Shown here: piece by piece, positions 24,295-35,576 of the stretch | Position numbering within the stretch: position 1 is the stretch's first letter | Layout of the letters: the number at the start of each line of letters is the position of its first letter | DNA from: JACCTU01 sp963809175 | Lineage (GTDB): Bacteria; Actinomycetota; Thermoleophilia; Gaiellales; Gaiellaceae | Length of the DNA: 64,000 nucleotides | NCBI GenBank assembly: GCA_963809175.1 | Contig: CAWEIK010000001.1 | Location: 1,116,001-1,180,000 of the forward strand | Direction: 5' to 3' | Program-made: the position numbers and the translations under genes | Notes under the pieces: generated by a model | The model's input: the letters and a program-made list of their open reading frames with translations, nothing else | The model's database searches: none | What the model was told of the DNA's origin: nothing

Positions 24295-24564
24295 ATGTCG
24301 ACGATGCCTCCGGCGAACGAGTCGCCGCCGCCGGCGAAGGCACCCGCCGCGTGGTCGGACAACATGCCCGACATGGCGCGCCTGCCGATCCCGGGCAACG
24401 CCGAGTTCGCGGTCTACCTGCTCGCCCTGATCGTCGCGATGTTCGTCTGCTGGATCGCGGACACGCTGGGGAGCGCCTCGTGGCTCAGCTTCTTCCAGTG
24501 GACGACGATCGCGTACATCCTCAGCCGCGGCGTCGCGAAGGCGAGCCGCGTGCTCGAGCAGTAG
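24295..24564 (+). CDS. Small membrane protein downstream of ctaG
   Basis: 89 residues. A Pro/Ala-rich soluble N-terminus (1-35) is followed by one or two transmembrane helices (about 38-58 and 65-80). ATG 24295 has a good Shine-Dalgarno AAAGGAG at 24283-24289; the upstream TAGGAT could be a -10 box. It lies 31 nt after the ctaG stop and is probably co-transcribed, so an oxidase- or respiration-linked accessory role is a reasonable guess. No family recognised. Confidence 0.8.
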   Translation: MSTMPPANESPPPAKAPAAWSDNMPDMARLPIPGNAEFAVYLLALIVAMFVCWIADTLGSASWLSFFQWTTIAYILSRGVAKASRVLEQ

Positions 24565-24570
24565 AGCGAG

Positions 24571-25945
24571 CTAAACCTGCTCGAAGCGGAGCTTTGCCGT
24601 TTCTAGCGGCACCCGGGTCGGGTAGTCCCGAGTGAGGCAGGCGCGGCAGAGCTCCGACTCGGGGCGGCGAGTCGCCTCCGTGAGCCCTTCGAGCGAGAGG
24701 TAGTGGAGGCTCGACGCGCCGATGTACGAGCGCACGGCCTCGACCGAGCGTTGCGCCGCGACGAGCTCGTCTCTCGTCGGCGAAGTCGATGCCGTAGAAG
24801 CACGGGCCGATGACCGGCGGGGACGAGATGCGAACGTGCACCTCCGACGCGCCCGCATCGAAGAGCATGCGCACGATCTGGCGCGTCGTGTTGCCGCGCA
24901 CGATCGAGTCGTCGACCACGACGACGCGCTGGCCCGCGACCTCCGCGAGCGGGTTGAACTTGAGCCTGATCCCCTGCTCGCGCAGGCCTTGCTCCGGCTG
25001 GATGAACGTGCGGCCGACGTAGCGGTTCTTGATCAGCCCCTCGCTGAACGGGATCCCGGTCGCGCGCGAGAAGCCGATCGCGGCCGGCGTGCCCGAGTCG
25101 GGAATCGGCAGCACGAGGTCCGCCTCGACCGGCGACTCCTCGGCGAGCCGCTCGCCCATCCGCACGCGGGCGGAGTGGACCTCGACTCCGGCGAGCCGCG
25201 AGTCGGGGCGTGCGAGGTAGAAGAACTCGAAGATGCAGAGCGCGCCACCGCCGTCGGCCGGCACGGCCTGCAGCGACTTCACGCCGTCTCCGTCGATCAG
25301 CACTGCCTCGCCGCGGTTGACCTCGCGCACGAACTCGGCGCCGACGAGATCGAGCGCGCAGGTCTCGGATGCGGCGACCCAGTCGTCGCCGATCCGGCCG
25401 AGGCAGAGCGGCCGCATTCCGCGCGGATCGCGAAACGCGATCAACTTGTTCTCCGCGAGCGCGACGCACGAGAAGGCGCCGTCGAGCTTCGCGAGCGCGT
25501 GCGCGACGGCTTCCTCGAGCGGCGCATCGTCGTGCGCGATCAGGGCCGCGATCATCTCGCTGTCGGACGTCGAGTGGACGTGGACGCCGCGCTCCGCAAG
25601 CTCCTCGCGGAGCTCGGCTGCGTTCGTCAGGTTGCCGTTGTGCCCGAGCGCGACCGTTCGCGCACGCCCGTTGTGCACGACCGGCTGCGCGTTCGCCCAG
25701 TGCGTGGAACCGGTCGTCGAGTAGCGCGTGTGCCCGATCGCGAGCTCGCCGCGGAGGCCGCGGAGCTTCTCCTCTGAGAACACCTGCGACACGAGCCCCA
25801 TCTCGCGGAGCGCCGTGATCCGGCCGCGGTCGGAGACGGCGATCCCCGCCGACTCCTGCCCGCGGTGCTGCAGCGCGAAGAGCCCGAAGTACGCGATGCG
25901 CGCGACGTCACGGTCGGGCGAGCGGATGCCGAAGACGCCGCACAT
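24571..25945 (-). CDS. purF: Amidophosphoribosyltransferase (frameshift near the C-terminus)
   Basis: First committed step of purine synthesis: PRPP plus glutamine to phosphoribosylamine. The N-terminus is MCGVFGI with Cys2 as the Ntn glutaminase nucleophile and no propeptide. G-H-T-R-Y-S-T-T-G, L-G-H-N-G-N-L-T-N and the PRPP loop V-V-V-D-D-S-I-V-R-G-N-T-T are intact. An extra base at about 24771-24783 shifts the frame; the continuation T-R-D-E-L-V-A-A to the TAG at 24571 is the normal tail. ATG 25945 follows the purL stop directly, so purL-purF is an operon. Confidence 0.95.
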
Positions 25946-27908
<1,963 letters not shown>

Positions 27909-27914
27909 ACGTCG

Positions 27915-27949
27915 AGCATAGCGTCGGTCTCGGCGGCCCCCGCTAGCCT
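27915..27949. promoter_or_regulatory. Divergent leaderless promoters of purL and the EamA gene
   Basis: Minus: TATGCT (27920 down to 27915), six bases, then CTG 27908. Plus: TAGCCT (27944-27949), six bases, then GTG 27956. Both follow the TANNNT-N6-start rule. No clear -35 boxes are visible between them. Confidence 0.6.
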
Positions 27950-27955
27950 CCGAAG

Positions 27956-28852
27956 GTGCGCGCCTATCTCACGCTGCTCCTCACCCTGGCGGCCATCTGG
28001 GGCAGCTCGTACATGTTCATCGAGATCGCGCTGCGGGACCTCGAGCCCACCACGATGATGGCCGGCCGGCTGCTGATCGCCTCGGTGTTTCTCGTCGGGC
28101 TGATGGCGGCCCGGGGAGTTCTCCGCAGGCTCGGGCGCGCCGGCTGGCGGGCGTTCGCGCTCGGCCTGATCAACAGCGCTCTCCCGTTCACGCTGATCGC
28201 GTGGGGCCAGAAGCACATCGACTCGGGAGTCGCGGCGATCGCCAACGCGACCGTGCCGCTGTTCGTGGCCATCCTCGCGATCTGGCTTGCGCGCAGCGAG
28301 CGGGCGACGGGTCTGCGAATCGTCGGGATCGCCCTGGGGCTCGTCGGTGTCGGCGTGCTGACCGGCGCGCAGCCCGAGGTCGACGCCTGGGCGGTCATCG
28401 GGACGCTCGCGGTGGTGGCCGCGTCGGTGTCCTATGCGCTCGCGGGGCTGCTGCTGCAACGCCAGACCGCGCGAATCGACGCGCTGACGCTCTCGACGGC
28501 GACGATCCTCGGCGCCACGCTCGCGCTCGTTCCGTTCGGGCTCCTGCAGGCGCCGGCGGAGCTTCCGGGCTGGGAGGCGAGCGCATCCGTGCTCGTCCTC
28601 GGGATCGCCGGCACCGGCGTCGGGATCTTGCTGTTCATGAAGATGCTCGGTGACTTCGGCGCGTTTCGCGCGGGGCTCGTGACGTACCTGATGCCGATCA
28701 CAGCGCTCCTCTACGGCGCGTTGCTGCTCGACGAGACGATCACCGCGTTGATGGTCGTCGGCCTCGCGCTGATCCTCGCAGGCGTCGCGCTCGGCTCCGG
28801 GCTGCTGCGACCGAGCCCGGCACCCGAAGCGTTTGAGCCCGCGCGCCCGTGA
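27956..28852 (+). CDS. EamA/DMT-family metabolite exporter
   Basis: 298 residues with ten transmembrane helices formed by two five-helix EamA repeats (about 5-140 and 148-285). The first shows A-A-I-W-G-S-S-Y-M-F-I and the R-L-L-I-A-S helix; the second ends with Y-G-A-L-L-L-D-E-T-I-T, typical of RhaT/YdcZ-like exporters of amino acids or other small metabolites. Leaderless GTG 27956. It overlaps the acetyltransferase gene by GTGA. The substrate cannot be predicted. Confidence 0.9.
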   Translation: MRAYLTLLLTLAAIWGSSYMFIEIALRDLEPTTMMAGRLLIASVFLVGLMAARGVLRRLGRAGWRAFALGLINSALPFTLIAWGQKHIDSGVAAIANATVPLFVAILAIWLARSERATGLRIVGIALGLVGVGVLTGAQPEVDAWAVIGTLAVVAASVSYALAGLLLQRQTARIDALTLSTATILGATLALVPFGLLQAPAELPGWEASASVLVLGIAGTGVGILLFMKMLGDFGAFRAGLVTYLMPITALLYGALLLDETITALMVVGLALILAGVALGSGLLRPSPAPEAFEPARP

Positions 28853-29361
28853 GCGTCACCATCCGTCGCGCGCGTCCGGACGACGTCGACTTCCTCGTCG
28901 AGCTGACCAGCCACGACGACGTCGACCCGTTCCTCTCCGCGCGGCGCGCCACGTCGCGCGAGGAGCTGCTCGAGGAGATCGAGCGCTCCGAGCGCGAGCC
29001 CGAGGACTTCGGACGCTTCATCGTCGAGCTCGACGGCGCGCGCGCCGGGGTCATGGGCTTCGCCGTCGCGAACAAGCGCAGCCGGGTCGCGAAGCTCGGC
29101 GGTCTCGCCGTCCACCCCGACTTCCGCGGCGGCAAGGTCTCCGACGAGGCGGCGCGCCTGCTCCAGCGGCACCTGCTGGACGACCTCGGCTACCACCGGC
29201 TCGAGCTCGAGATCTACGGCTTCAACGAGCGCGCGATGCGCCACGCGGAGCGGGCCGGCTTCGTCCGAGAGGGCGTCAAGCGCAAGGCGTACCTGCGCCA
29301 CGGCGAGTGGGTCGACGGCGTGCTCTACGGACTGATCCCGGACGATCTGCCCGACTCGTAG
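28849..29361 (+). CDS. GNAT-family N-acetyltransferase
   Basis: 170 residues. Opens with I-R-R-A-R-P-D-D; the acetyl-CoA site is A-V-H-P-D-F-R-G-G-K-V-S (motif A), followed by Y-G-F-N-E-R-A-M-R-H-A-E-R-A-G-F, as in RimJ/RimL- and SpeG-like enzymes. The conserved C-terminal G-V-K-R-K-A-Y-L-R-H-G-E-W-V-D segment supports the RimJ/L branch. GTG 28849 overlaps the exporter stop. Acetylates an amine; given the neighbouring exporter it may modify the exported compound. Confidence 0.9.
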   Translation: MSVTIRRARPDDVDFLVELTSHDDVDPFLSARRATSREELLEEIERSEREPEDFGRFIVELDGARAGVMGFAVANKRSRVAKLGGLAVHPDFRGGKVSDEAARLLQRHLLDDLGYHRLELEIYGFNERAMRHAERAGFVREGVKRKAYLRHGEWVDGVLYGLIPDDLPDS

Positions 29362-29370
29362 GATGCGGCC

Positions 29371-29763
29371 ATGACGCGCTATCTCCACACCATGTACCGC
29401 ATCACCGACCCCGACCGCAGTCGGGGCTTCTACGAGGCGCTCGGCCTCGAGTTCCGCCGTGACATGGACATCGTCCGGAACGGCGAGAAGGAGGCGACGA
29501 ACTACTTCTTCGGCGTCCCCGGCCAGGAGGAGGAGCTCGAGCTGACGCTGAACCACGACGGCCGCACCTACGACCTCGGCTCGGGCTACGGCCACATCGC
29601 CTTCTCGGTCGACGACCTGGACGACACGCTCGCGCAGCTGCATGGGCAGGGAATCGAGCCCGAACGTGAGCCGTACCGCGTCCGCGAGGGCGGCTCCCGG
29701 ATCTGCTTCGTCCAGGACCCGGACGGCTACCGGGTCGAGCTGATCGACCGCAGCGGCAGGTAA
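29371..29763 (+). CDS. VOC/glyoxalase I-type protein
   Basis: 130 residues, a full two-module glyoxalase I-like fold: H-T-M-Y-R-I-T-D-P-D-R-S-R-G-F-Y-E-A-L-G starts module one; Y-G-H-I-A-F-S-V-D-D starts module two; F-V-Q-D-P-D-G-Y-R-V-E-L-I ends it. His7, the strand Glu, His and the final Glu match the metal ligands of lactoylglutathione lyases. ATG 29371 sits exactly 6 nt after TAGGAT (29359-29364), a leaderless start, so it may be transcribed separately from the GNAT gene. Likely methylglyoxal or thiol-adduct detoxification. Confidence 0.88.
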   Translation: MTRYLHTMYRITDPDRSRGFYEALGLEFRRDMDIVRNGEKEATNYFFGVPGQEEELELTLNHDGRTYDLGSGYGHIAFSVDDLDDTLAQLHGQGIEPEREPYRVREGGSRICFVQDPDGYRVELIDRSGR

Positions 29764-29916
29764 GCACCAGCGCGGATGGTCCTAGAGCCGGTGCTGGTCC
29801 GGCCTATTGACGAACTGCCGAAGCAGGAGCACGATGCAGGGGCAAGCGCTGCGGCAAACGGCGCTCGTATTTTGGGGTAACGACGAGGGCCGAGGGGCGA
29901 GGGGAAGGTGGGGCAA

Positions 29917-30531
29917 ATGCCGATCCGAGTGTTGGTCGCCGATGACCATCGGTTGATCCTGAAAGCGGTCCGGCGCGTTTTGGAGAGCACCGACGACATC
30001 GAGATCGTCGGCGAGGCGCGGCGAGGGAGCCAGGTACTACCGCTGTTGAGCCAGCTGAAGCCGGATCTCTGTCTGCTCGACGTCCGGATGCCCGAGATGG
30101 ACGGGCTGACGTGCGTGGATCGAATCCGCAAGGCGAGCGCGGACGTCCGCATCGTCATGCTGTCCGCCGCGGACGGGCCTGAGCGGGCGGAGGAGGCGTT
30201 CGCGCGCGGCGCCGACGTCTACATCTCGAAGTCGGTCGATCCGAGGGAGCTTCCGGACGCGCTGCGCCGGGCGCATCGGGGCGAGCGCTTCCAGCTGGCG
30301 ACCATGGACGCGGCCGAGCAGCTCGACGAGCGCGCCGGTCTCACGGAGCGCGAGCTCGAGGTCCTCAAGGCGGTCGCGCGTGGTCTTGCGAACCAGGCGA
30401 TCAGCTCCGAGCTCTGGATCACGGAGCAGACCGTGAAGTTCCACCTGACCAACATCTATCGCAAGCTCGGCGTCAGCAGCCGCACCGAGGCGGCGCGCTA
30501 CGCGTTCAGCCGCGGCATCGTCGCGGCCTGA
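29917..30531 (+). CDS. NarL/FixJ-type response regulator (Tad locus, RR1)
   Basis: 204 residues from ATG 29917 (GTG 29908 is an in-frame alternative). Receiver domain 1-120 with acidic pocket D-D-H (9-11), phosphoacceptor Asp55 in L-L-D-V-R-M-P and the K-S-V-D-P-R-E switch region. The LuxR-type HTH (about 139-200) begins L-T-E-R-E-L-E-V-L. A TTGACG box at 29807-29812 with CACGAT at 29830-29835 is a possible promoter. It is convergent, stop to stop, with the histidine kinase gene, the likely partner. Two paralogues follow the Tad genes at 42 and 43 kb. Confidence 0.92.
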   Translation: MPIRVLVADDHRLILKAVRRVLESTDDIEIVGEARRGSQVLPLLSQLKPDLCLLDVRMPEMDGLTCVDRIRKASADVRIVMLSAADGPERAEEAFARGADVYISKSVDPRELPDALRRAHRGERFQLATMDAAEQLDERAGLTERELEVLKAVARGLANQAISSELWITEQTVKFHLTNIYRKLGVSSRTEAARYAFSRGIVAA

Positions 30532-30533
30532 CG

Positions 30534-31868
30534 CTACGCGCTTCCCGGCCGCCAGCGGGCGATCGCCGCGTGGACGGTCGTCGGGCCGCCTTCGCGACTC
30601 GTGAGCACGAGCGTTCCGCCGAGCAGACGGACTCGCTCCCGCATCCCGACGAGTCCAAGGCGTCCTGCCTTCTCGGCCTCGTCACGGACCCGGTCGACGT
30701 CGAAGCCCCGGCCGTCGTCCGTGATCGACGCGCTCAGCTGCGTCCCGCTGACTTCGACGACGACGGACGCGCTCTCGGCTCCGCTGTGTTGGACGACGTT
30801 TGAGAGAGCCTCGTGCACGACCCGCAGGAGCGCGATTCGCTGCGATGGCGTGCAGCCGTCGACGTTCCCGTCGACCGCCACGGTGACCGCGAGACCCTGC
30901 GCGGCGGCCTCGCTCACCTCGTCTTGCAAGAGCTCGGCGAACGGTCGCCCGACGAGCGCTGCGGAGTCCACCGACTGCGCGAGCTGCCGGACGTGCCGCT
31001 CGACCGACCCGAGCATTCCGAGCGCGTCGTCGATCCGCCCCCGAACGACGTCCAGGGGAGCCTCGGCGATCTGAGCTCGAAGCAGCCGGAGGTCCGCGGC
31101 GAGCGCCGCGAACTCCTGCAACGGTCCGTCGTGGAGGTCGAACCCGAGGCGCAGGGAGAGTCGCTCTCCTGCCTCGGCCGCCATGCGCTCCTGGGCGACC
31201 ACCCGCGCGAGGAGCTGCTCGTGGTCGACCAGTGGAGCGACCGCGACGGTCGACTCCGACGCGAATGCGAGCTCGCGCTCACCGAGGTCCGGGCGCCCGC
31301 CGAGCACGAGCGCGGCACGAGCCGGCCCGCGGAGAACGACCGGGACGAAGTGAAGGAGACGATCAGGCGCCGGCGGGGCGGTCCCGAGCGCTTGCGACGC
31401 GAAGGCACGCGTCTGCGGGGAGAGCTCGGGAGCACCGACGAACGCAAGGCAGCTGACGCCCCCGCCCTCGGCCAGCCAGAGCGAAGCCTCTGGAACGTCT
31501 GCGAAGGCGGCGAGCAGCTCGAGCTGGACCTCGATCGCTCGGGCCGCCGGGAGTCCGAGCAGGGCTGAGCTCCGGACAGCCGTGACGAACGCGCGTGCGC
31601 CGAGCTCGTCGACCTCGAGCCCCGCGGCCAGGCCGGCATCTTGCAGGAGCAGCTTCAGCTCGTTCGCCGTCCACGTCCGTCCGAGCGTCGAGGTCGCGAT
31701 CGCCTCGCCGAGGAGCACGGCCGCTGTCCCGTCAGGCGCCCCCAAGATCGCGGTGTCGGCGCGTGCGCGTGCAGCCTCGACCGCCGTGTCGTCGACGCCG
31801 TGCTTGACCAGGACGGACGCCAGCGTGTCCGCCGACGAGGCCGTCGTGTGCTGTGCCGCAGCTTCCAC
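30534..31868 (-). CDS. Soluble NarL-type sensor histidine kinase
   Basis: 444 residues with no transmembrane segment. The N-terminal half (1-110) is helical; about 115-215 resembles a GAF domain. The HisKA_3 dimerisation helix reads L-G-F-D-L-H-D-G-P-L-Q-E-F with phospho-His246, and the ATPase domain has E-A-L-S-N-V-V-Q-H-S (N-box), D-D-G-R-G-F-D and G-L-V-G-M-R-E-R. The start is uncertain: GTG 31868 follows a CGGGAG ribosome site; no ATG is available. It is read with the prepilin peptidase gene 52 nt upstream, so it likely controls the pilus through RR1, RR2 or RR3. Confidence 0.88.
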   Translation of the reverse strand: MEAAAQHTTASSADTLASVLVKHGVDDTAVEAARARADTAILGAPDGTAAVLLGEAIATSTLGRTWTANELKLLLQDAGLAAGLEVDELGARAFVTAVRSSALLGLPAARAIEVQLELLAAFADVPEASLWLAEGGGVSCLAFVGAPELSPQTRAFASQALGTAPPAPDRLLHFVPVVLRGPARAALVLGGRPDLGERELAFASESTVAVAPLVDHEQLLARVVAQERMAAEAGERLSLRLGFDLHDGPLQEFAALAADLRLLRAQIAEAPLDVVRGRIDDALGMLGSVERHVRQLAQSVDSAALVGRPFAELLQDEVSEAAAQGLAVTVAVDGNVDGCTPSQRIALLRVVHEALSNVVQHSGAESASVVVEVSGTQLSASITDDGRGFDVDRVRDEAEKAGRLGLVGMRERVRLLGGTLVLTSREGGPTTVHAAIARWRPGSA

Positions 31869-31920
31869 GCGCTCCCGAGAGCCATCGTAGGTCGGTTTTC
31901 GCGGCTTGAGAAGGGCCGAC

Positions 31921-32433
31921 CTAGGAGACGAGCAGGACTGCGGCGGCCCCGACGGCCAGGAACGGCGCGAACGGAACGGTCGCGCGACGGGCGGCCGTGC
32001 CGTTTCGGAGAAGCAGCGCGAGGCCGAACAGACCGGCCAGCAACGAGCCGAGGGCGAGCGCAGGCAGGACCGCGCCGCCCAGGGCCGCCCCGAGCAGCAG
32101 CGCCAGCTTGACGTCGCCCATGCCGAGCCCTGCGGGGTGCACGAGGGCAAAGACGAGGAAGAGCGCGCCGGCGCCGAGCGCCGCAAGGATCCATTCGGCT
32201 GCCCGACCGGGCTCGAGTGCGATCTGGAGTGCCAGCATCAGAACGGCCGCCGGCAGGACGATCCCGTTCGGGATCCGCCGCTCCTCGACGTCGATCGCTG
32301 CGAGAACCGCCAGCACGGCGAGGAAGAACACCGCCGACGCGGTGCGGCCCGAGACACCGAACTGGAGCACGGCGCCCAGCGACGCGGCGGCGCCGACGAC
32401 GAGCGCGAGCGGGCGTGCGAGCTCAGCTGTCAT
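31921..32433 (-). CDS. tadV: Type IV prepilin peptidase (A24), short TadV/CpaA form
   Basis: 170 residues, six predicted transmembrane helices. The two catalytic aspartates are in A-A-I-D-V-E-E-R-R-I-P-N (Asp48) and G-M-G-D-V-K-L (GxGD, near residue 105). There is no methyltransferase domain, as usual for Tad systems. It should cleave the Flp pilin after Gly25 and TadE after Gly24. ATG 32433 overlaps the end of the DUF192 gene by 11 bp. Part of the minus-strand unit DUF192-tadV-histidine kinase, divergent from the pilin operon. Confidence 0.9.
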   Translation of the reverse strand: MTAELARPLALVVGAAASLGAVLQFGVSGRTASAVFFLAVLAVLAAIDVEERRIPNGIVLPAAVLMLALQIALEPGRAAEWILAALGAGALFLVFALVHPAGLGMGDVKLALLLGAALGGAVLPALALGSLLAGLFGLALLLRNGTAARRATVPFAPFLAVGAAAVLLVS

Positions 32434-32773
32434 CGCGAAGCTCGAGGCGATCTCCGGCGCCGACGCCCCGCGCTGAGGCCTCACCGGACGCGAGCTCGAG
32501 CACGGCCCGCGCGCCGCGGCAACCCGCGAAGCGCCACGGCTTCACGGCCTCGGTGACGCGCAGGACCCGGAGCTCCGCGTCGAGGAAGACGACGTCGATC
32601 GCAAAGCGCATGAACCAGGTGTGGATCGAGGGCGAGGGGCGGAGCAGGAGCCCTTCGCCCGCACCCAGGCCGCGGCGGCCGAGCAGCCCGCGCAAGCGGG
32701 TGAACGGGTTGTCGGCGACGACGCACTCCTCGCAGAGGGCTCTGCCGTCGGCAAACGACAGCGATCCGGGCAT
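32423..32773 (-). CDS. DUF192 protein
   Basis: 116 residues of the DUF192 family: L-R-G-L-L-G-R-R, then the near-invariant I-H-T-W-F-M-R-F-A-I-D-V-V-F-L-D core, and a terminal V-G-A-G-D-R-L-E. The family is widespread and often near export or pilus genes; its biochemical role is unsettled. The cysteine pair CEEC (about 16-19) is unusual for the N-terminus and could bind metal or form a disulfide. First gene of the unit with tadV and the histidine kinase. Confidence 0.88.
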   Translation of the reverse strand: MPGSLSFADGRALCEECVVADNPFTRLRGLLGRRGLGAGEGLLLRPSPSIHTWFMRFAIDVVFLDAELRVLRVTEAVKPWRFAGCRGARAVLELASGEASARGVGAGDRLELRDDS

Positions 32774-32929
32774 GGCCCAAGCCTCGCTCAGCGTCGGTCG
32801 AGAGGCCACTTGCGAAAGGTCTAGGAGCGCCCCACCTCTCGCCGGTTCCGGCAGGACCAACGACCGCCTAAACCTCGCATTACGCCGGCGAAGTGTCGGC
32901 GGGGTGGAACAACGACAGGGAGGTAGGGG

Positions 32930-33139
32930 ATGTACGAGCGCATGTCGCTCATGTTCGGTCGGCTGATCACGATCAGCCTCGACGACCTGAAGCGCGAGGA
33001 CGGTCAGGGCGCGACGGAGTACGCGATGGTCGTGGCCTTCGTCATCGTCGGCCTGACGGTCACGCTGGGCCTGCTGGGCACCAGCATCGAGAGCTTCCTC
33101 GACGACGTGGCCGACAAGATCGACGTCCTCGTTCCGTAG
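32930..33139 (+). CDS. flp: Flp-type major pilin
   Basis: 69 residues. A 25-residue basic leader ends at Gly25, and the mature N-terminus Q-G-A-T-E-Y has Glu at +5 and Tyr at +6, exactly the class III (Flp) prepilin signature, followed by a hydrophobic helix (32-52) and a short acidic tail. ATG 32930 has a purine-rich ribosome site. It is the first gene of the Tad operon and should be the structural subunit assembled by TadA, TadB and TadC. Confidence 0.93.
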   Translation: MYERMSLMFGRLITISLDDLKREDGQGATEYAMVVAFVIVGLTVTLGLLGTSIESFLDDVADKIDVLVP

Positions 33140-33181
33140 GCCGGCTGGTAGGCGGGGACAAGGGTTCCGGAGGACATCGAG

Positions 33182-33671
33182 ATGCGCTTCGCCATGCGGC
33201 GATCCTCCGGGACCCCATCCGCTCGCCGTTCGAGGCTCGGGCGCGAGTCGGGCCAGGCCGTCGTCGAGTTCGCCATGGTCGTGCCGATCCTGTGCGTCCT
33301 CGTGCTCGTCCTCGTGGACTTCGGCAAGGGGATGAACTACTGGCTCGACCTCAACCACGTGTCGAGCGAGGTTGCGCGCAAGGCGGCCGTCAACATGTTT
33401 CCCACGGCGGGCGAGTACCAGGCGTACGCGCTCGACAAGCTCGAGACGACCGAGCTCAAGGCCGGCGGCACGGACTCGATCCCGGCGGGCGCGACCGTCG
33501 CGATCTGTCTTCCCGAGGGCGGTGACGTCGGAGATCCCGTCACGGTTCAGATCTCGGTCGCGCTACCACTGGATCCCGTTCATCGACCACACGGACTGGC
33601 AGATCCGCGGGACGGCGACGATGCGGCTCGAGCAGAACGCGTCGTTCTCAGGGGTCGGGACGTGCGCGTGA
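33182..33671 (+). CDS. tadE: TadE-like pseudopilin (frameshift)
   Basis: About 162 residues after removing one base. A basic leader ends at Gly24; the mature start Q-A-V-V-E-F keeps Glu at +5, and a transmembrane helix follows (about 30-52). The frame breaks near 33562 with one inserted base; the next frame continues Y-H-W-I-P-F-I-D and ends at TGA 33669-33671. TadE proteins are minor pilins needed for Flp pilus assembly. The stop overlaps the TadG-like GTG (GTGA). Confidence 0.85.
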
Positions 33672-35557
33672 CCGCGGCGCGGGAAGTCGTCGTGCGCGTC
33701 TCGGACGAGCGCGGAGGAATCCTCGTCCTGGCGGCGCTGCTGCTGCCGTTCCTGCTGCTCCTCGTCGCACTCACGGTCGACATCGGGAACTGGTGGGTGC
33801 ACAAGCGGCACCTTCAGCTGCAGGCGGACGCGGCGGCCCTCGCCGGCGGAGGACGCTTCAACGAGTGCTTCGCGAACCCGGCCGGGGCGGATGCCGTGAT
33901 CACAGGCGAGGCGACGAAGTACGCGGGCTCCTCCGGCTCGACGTACAACGAGCAGGTCGGGAACGCCAACAAGGGCGTGATCACCGTCCTCTACCAGAGC
34001 AAGACGTATGCGGTCGGCTCCCACGGCCCTGACGACACCAACACTGCGCCTCCGTGCGACAGCCTCGCGCTCGACGTCAAGACCAGCGAGGCCGACCTGC
34101 CGCTGCTGCTCGACTTTCCGGGGCTCGACTTCGTGCCCTCGATCAACGCCCACGCGCGCGTGGAGCTGAAGAAGCAGATCGTGCTGAGGGGCTCGCTCCC
34201 GCTGGCGGTCCCCGAGGTCAACCCGAAGCACGTCACCGCCACGTTCGTCGACGCGGGCGGCAACGTCGTCGGCGGGCCAGTCGCGCTCACGGGCCCGACT
34301 GCGACCGGATCGCTGAGCGCCTGGACCGGCAGCGGCACCGTCAACGTGCCCGCGGGCGGGATCGTCGGCGTCCGGATCGGAATCGGCCAGACCGCGGGAA
34401 CGTGCGCCGCCGCGAACGGGACCGGCGGCACCGGCTATGTCTGCTTCGACTACTCGAACTTCAGCACCGGCTTGGTCACGATCGCCGGCTTCAGCTCGGG
34501 CGGCACCCCCACCGCGCCTGCAAGGCAGGCGTTCGAGGTGTGGCCCGCGACTGCGTGCTCCGGCTCGCCGTTCTTCTCCGAGGAGTCGCTCGGCGGCGCC
34601 GCGTCCTGCGCAGCGAGCATCCAGGCTGTTCTCCATCTCGGCTCCGGCACGATCAACCCCGCCGACGTGAAGACCTTCACCGCGACGGTGAAAGGGCCGG
34701 GCTTCAACGTGACGCGGCCGCTGACCTTGAGCGGCGGTGTCTGGTCGACGGGCTACGCGTTCGACATCCCAAGCCGACGAAGGCGCCTACGACGTCGAGC
34801 TGAACTGGCAGTACCAGGGTGGAGGCAAGCAGTCGTACTCCGACGTCCAACGGATCTACAGCGGAACCGACGACTCGGGGCCGGTCAAGGTCCTGAGGCT
34901 GGTGGGCGGCGGCGGTGCCGGCGCGCCGTACGCGCTCGGCGCGGGCACGCAGACGGTGACCGTCGACCTCGCGCTCGAGGGGAGCGCTGCAGCTGACGCC
35001 GGTCGACGAGCTGGTGATGCTCCGGCTCACCGGCGGCAGCCGCACGAGCGCCCTCGCGTGCGACGGGCCGGGCGCCTCGCTCTTCAGGAACGCGATCATC
35101 AACGGCTGCGCCACGCCGTACCAGATCAACCCGGTCGGCTACTGCCCGGATCCAGCGCCGCCCGCCGGTCCCGCCGACTGCGTTCCGACCCAGACCGGGA
35201 CGATGGCAGGACCGACGCTCGCCGGGATGGACGACCGCTTCGCGGGCTGCCCGCCGTACAACTGGCCCACGTACGCCGACGGCGACGACCCGGATCGTCA
35301 AGCTCTTGATCACCGACTTCTCGGCGCTCGGAGGCAGCGGGACGACCGACGTACCGGTGACGAACTTCGCGGCCTTCTACGTCGCGGGCTGGACCGGGTC
35401 GACCTGCGGCAGCAACCCACCCCCGCCCTTCGTCGTGAAGAAGGGCGCGATCTGGGGCCACTTCATCAAGTACGCAGCGCCGGATCCGAAGAGCACCGGG
35501 ACCGAAGCCTGTGAACGCGAAACGATCACCCCTTGTATCCCCGTCATGACGCGCTAG
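33668..35557 (+). CDS. Large TadG-like envelope protein (three frameshifts)
   Basis: About 628 residues when three single-base insertions (near 34775, 34985 and 35290) are removed. Start GTG 33668. The Tad N-terminal motif R-G-G-I-L-V-L-A-A-L-L-L with a transmembrane helix (about 17-38) is followed by W-W-V-H-K-R-H-L-Q-L-Q-A-D-A-A-A-L-A-G-G, the signature of TadG-related proteins. The large extracytoplasmic part is Gly/Thr-rich and beta-like, with several Cys pairs. No MIDAS motif is seen; the VWA function usually in TadG is instead fused to TadB downstream. Probably a pilus-associated surface or adhesive component. Confidence 0.8.
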
Positions 35558-35576
35558 GCAACTGAAGGAGAAGAAG

